In this document: positions 62,661 through 64,000 of the stretch, piece by piece
Position numbering within the stretch: position 1 is the first letter of the stretch
How the letters are laid out: the number at the start of each line of letters is the position of its first letter
From: Micromonospora parathelypteridis
GTDB lineage: Bacteria; Actinomycetota; Actinomycetes; Mycobacteriales; Micromonosporaceae
DNA length: 64,000 nucleotides
Assembly (NCBI RefSeq): GCF_014201145.1
Contig: NZ_JACHDP010000001.1
Location: 6,262,001 to 6,326,000 of the forward strand
Direction: 5' to 3'
The notes under the pieces: generated by a model
Seen by the model: only the letters and a program-made list of their open reading frames with translations
The model's database searches: none
Told to the model about the DNA's origin: nothing
Made by a program: the position numbers and the translations under genes

Positions 62661-63041
62661 TCACGACCAGGTGCGGGCCTCGGCGGCGAACACCTCCGGC
62701 GGACTCTCCACCGGTAGCACACAGAGCAGGTGACCACCGGGTGCCCGCAGGACCCGGCACTCGAGCCACTGCGACACCTCGGTGGCGCCCAGGGCCAGCA
62801 ACCGCGCGGTCTCGGCTGGCACGTCGTCGGTCTCGATGTCCAGGTGGAAGCGTGGCGCGTCGTCGACCGCCTGAACCGCGGTGACCAGCCCCGGCAACGC
62901 CTCGTGCAGACCGACGAACTGCGGCTCCGCCGGAACGGGCCGGGTGCTGACGCCGAGCGCCGCCGACCAGAACTCCGCCGCCCGGGCGGCCTCCGCCTCG
63001 GGAGCGTCGATCAGCAGCGCGTACACCCGGCTTCTGTGCAT
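62661..63041 (-). CDS. VOC/glyoxalase-like family protein
   Basis: A 126-residue protein of the glyoxalase/bleomycin-resistance (VOC) superfamily with two beta-alpha-beta-beta-beta units: RVYALLIDAPEAEAARAAEFW, then FHLDIETDDVPAETARLLAL and a C-terminal LRAPGGHLLCVLPVES. His and Glu residues of a partial metal site are visible. The ATG at 63039-63041 has a poor ribosome-binding site. Located between a hydrolase and a propeller gene on the same strand; function not predictable. Confidence 0.87.
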   Translation of the reverse strand: MHRSRVYALLIDAPEAEAARAAEFWSAALGVSTRPVPAEPQFVGLHEALPGLVTAVQAVDDAPRFHLDIETDDVPAETARLLALGATEVSQWLECRVLRAPGGHLLCVLPVESPPEVFAAEARTWS

Positions 63042-63115
63042 GCACGGCAGGGTATCGAGGATGCGGGAGTGCCGCTCGCCGGCCGCGTCCACACCAGCGC
63101 TGACTGACCGGATGC

Positions 63116-64000
63116 TCAGCCGTGGTCTAGTGGAGGTGGCCCGGCCTCGACCGGCATCCGGTAGATCCGCACCGGATAGTCGACGGCCGGATGTCCACCG
63201 TTGAGCCCGGCGGTCAGGTGCAGCTGGGCCGCCGGCATCCAGAGCCGGGCATCGGCGTCGAGCCACATCGCGTCCACCCAGGCCAGCCGGGGGTCGGCGA
63301 CGAGCGTTCGTACGCTGCGGTCGGGCGCGATGGCGAGCACGCGCCGTCGTTCCACGTCGCTGAGGTAGATGGTGCCGGTGGCGTCGATGGCCGTGCCGCC
63401 GGTGCTCGGAGTGTCGCACCACCGCTCGACCCGCCGGGACATCTCGTCAACGGAGACCGATGGATCGTCCAACCAACGGGTGGCGATCCGGGACATCCCG
63501 CCGGAGGCCGGTTGGTAGTAGAGCCAGCGACCGTCCGGCGACACCTCGAGTTGGTCGACGTGCAGGCGTACCTCGGCGCCGTCCGGGTCACGCAGCGCGC
63601 GACCGTCGGCGACCAACGGCCCGCCCACCGTGCTCGGATGCCCGTCCAGCACCCGTCGGGACCGACCCGAATCGAGGTCGAGCACGATGAGGCCGGGTGC
63701 CCCCGCGTCGCTGAGGTACGCCACGGGGCCGTTGAAACGGGCGTCGTCGACGTAGCTGTTCGGGTGCACCGCCTCGTCGAGGTGGTAGACCCGCTCCACG
63801 TGGCCGCCGTCCGGGTTGATCGCGATCAGCCTGGCACCCCCCGGCACCTGCCGGCCGCCGATCTGCGGCGTACCCGAGTCAATGATCCACAACCGGCCGT
63901 CCGGGCCGGCGCGCAACCCGTTGACGTGGACGAACGCCCGGTCCGGTGGCTGGTCAGGCTGATTCCACGCGGCATCGGGGTACGGGTCACGGCCGCCGTC
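63116..64000 (-). CDS. MRJP/yellow-like beta-propeller protein (5' end outside window)
   Basis: The C-terminal 294 codons of a gene that continues beyond the right edge. The frame stays open to position 64000. It has propeller-type repeats: FVHVNGLRAGPDGRLWIID at the start of the visible part, DARFNGPVAYLSDAG, YYQPASGGMSRIATRWL, IDATGTIYLSDVE and WVDAMWLDADARLWMPA, typical of the major royal jelly protein/yellow family in bacteria, which are often exported and sugar- or small-molecule-related. The N-terminus, needed to judge export, is not in the window. Confidence 0.85.
   Translation of the reverse strand, partial: DGGRDPYPDAAWNQPDQPPDRAFVHVNGLRAGPDGRLWIIDSGTPQIGGRQVPGGARLIAINPDGGHVERVYHLDEAVHPNSYVDDARFNGPVAYLSDAGAPGLIVLDLDSGRSRRVLDGHPSTVGGPLVADGRALRDPDGAEVRLHVDQLEVSPDGRWLYYQPASGGMSRIATRWLDDPSVSVDEMSRRVERWCDTPSTGGTAIDATGTIYLSDVERRRVLAIAPDRSVRTLVADPRLAWVDAMWLDADARLWMPAAQLHLTAGLNGGHPAVDYPVRIYRMPVEAGPPPLDHG

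Overview
The window is very GC-rich DNA with dense coding, many GTG and some TTG starts, and the typical actinomycete repertoire (roadblock/LC7 plus NIT-type kinase, Scr1-like XRE regulator, CbtAB, fused LLM-hemerythrin, CE4-CBM2 esterase). It looks like a chromosomal segment of a filamentous actinomycete, most likely Micromonospora or a close relative. That genus assignment is inference. I see no rRNA, tRNA, CRISPR array or intact transposase.

Layout. (1) 1-5727: a nitrate-sensor-like kinase / roadblock / solute-binding lipoprotein operon, an XRE regulator and a cytochrome P450. (2) 6301-22330: a secreted-hydrolase district with a GH2 enzyme carrying an AbfB domain, a trypsin, a CE4 deacetylase with CBM2, a GH19 chitinase and a 1,871-residue GH92 mannosidase, interspersed with pyridoxal kinase, an ABM monooxygenase, a WGR-propeller protein and an acetamidase/formamidase. 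Strong hairpin terminators separate most units. (3) 22470-24811: a divergent TetR/DHA2 exporter pair with three copies of one palindromic operator between them. (4) 24824-26560: a cobalamin riboswitch driving cbtB-cbtA-histidine phosphatase. (5) 26803-32997: an L-fucose catabolic and uptake locus made of two convergent units (lactonase, ABC permease, binding protein, ATPase; and L-fuconate dehydratase with a FadR-type repressor). (6) 33570-37312: a second cobalamin riboswitch ahead of class Ia ribonucleotide reductase nrdAB. (7) 37295-38229: a small insertion-like segment carrying a GntR regulator, bounded by 27-bp perfect direct repeats made from the nrdB 3' end.

(8) 38217-43288: a MerR-peroxiredoxin fusion without peroxidatic cysteines, an enolase, and an arsenic locus (arsR, arsC, arsN1-like acetyltransferase, FAD oxidoreductase) with no efflux pump in view. 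(9) 43339-47969: a tightly packed five-gene unit (NaChBac-like channel with an EF-hand loop, acyl-CoA-dehydrogenase-fold flavoprotein, cytosolic PhnD-like binding protein, TusA-like/diiron fusion, DksA-like zinc finger). I consider this the best candidate for an undescribed system. (10) 48058-64000: regulator/enzyme pairs (hydrolase-TetR, NmrA-like reductase-HxlR, AraC), a four-repeat small protein, a secreted S15 peptidase, a Tat-exported PHP-type protein, a MarR regulator beside an LLM-flavin/hemerythrin fusion, an ArsR-type regulator coupled to an MFS exporter, a hydrolase, a VOC protein and a partial MRJP-type propeller protein.

Starts were chosen by ribosome-binding sites, family length and signal peptides. 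Functions are family-level unless a residue pattern is quoted.
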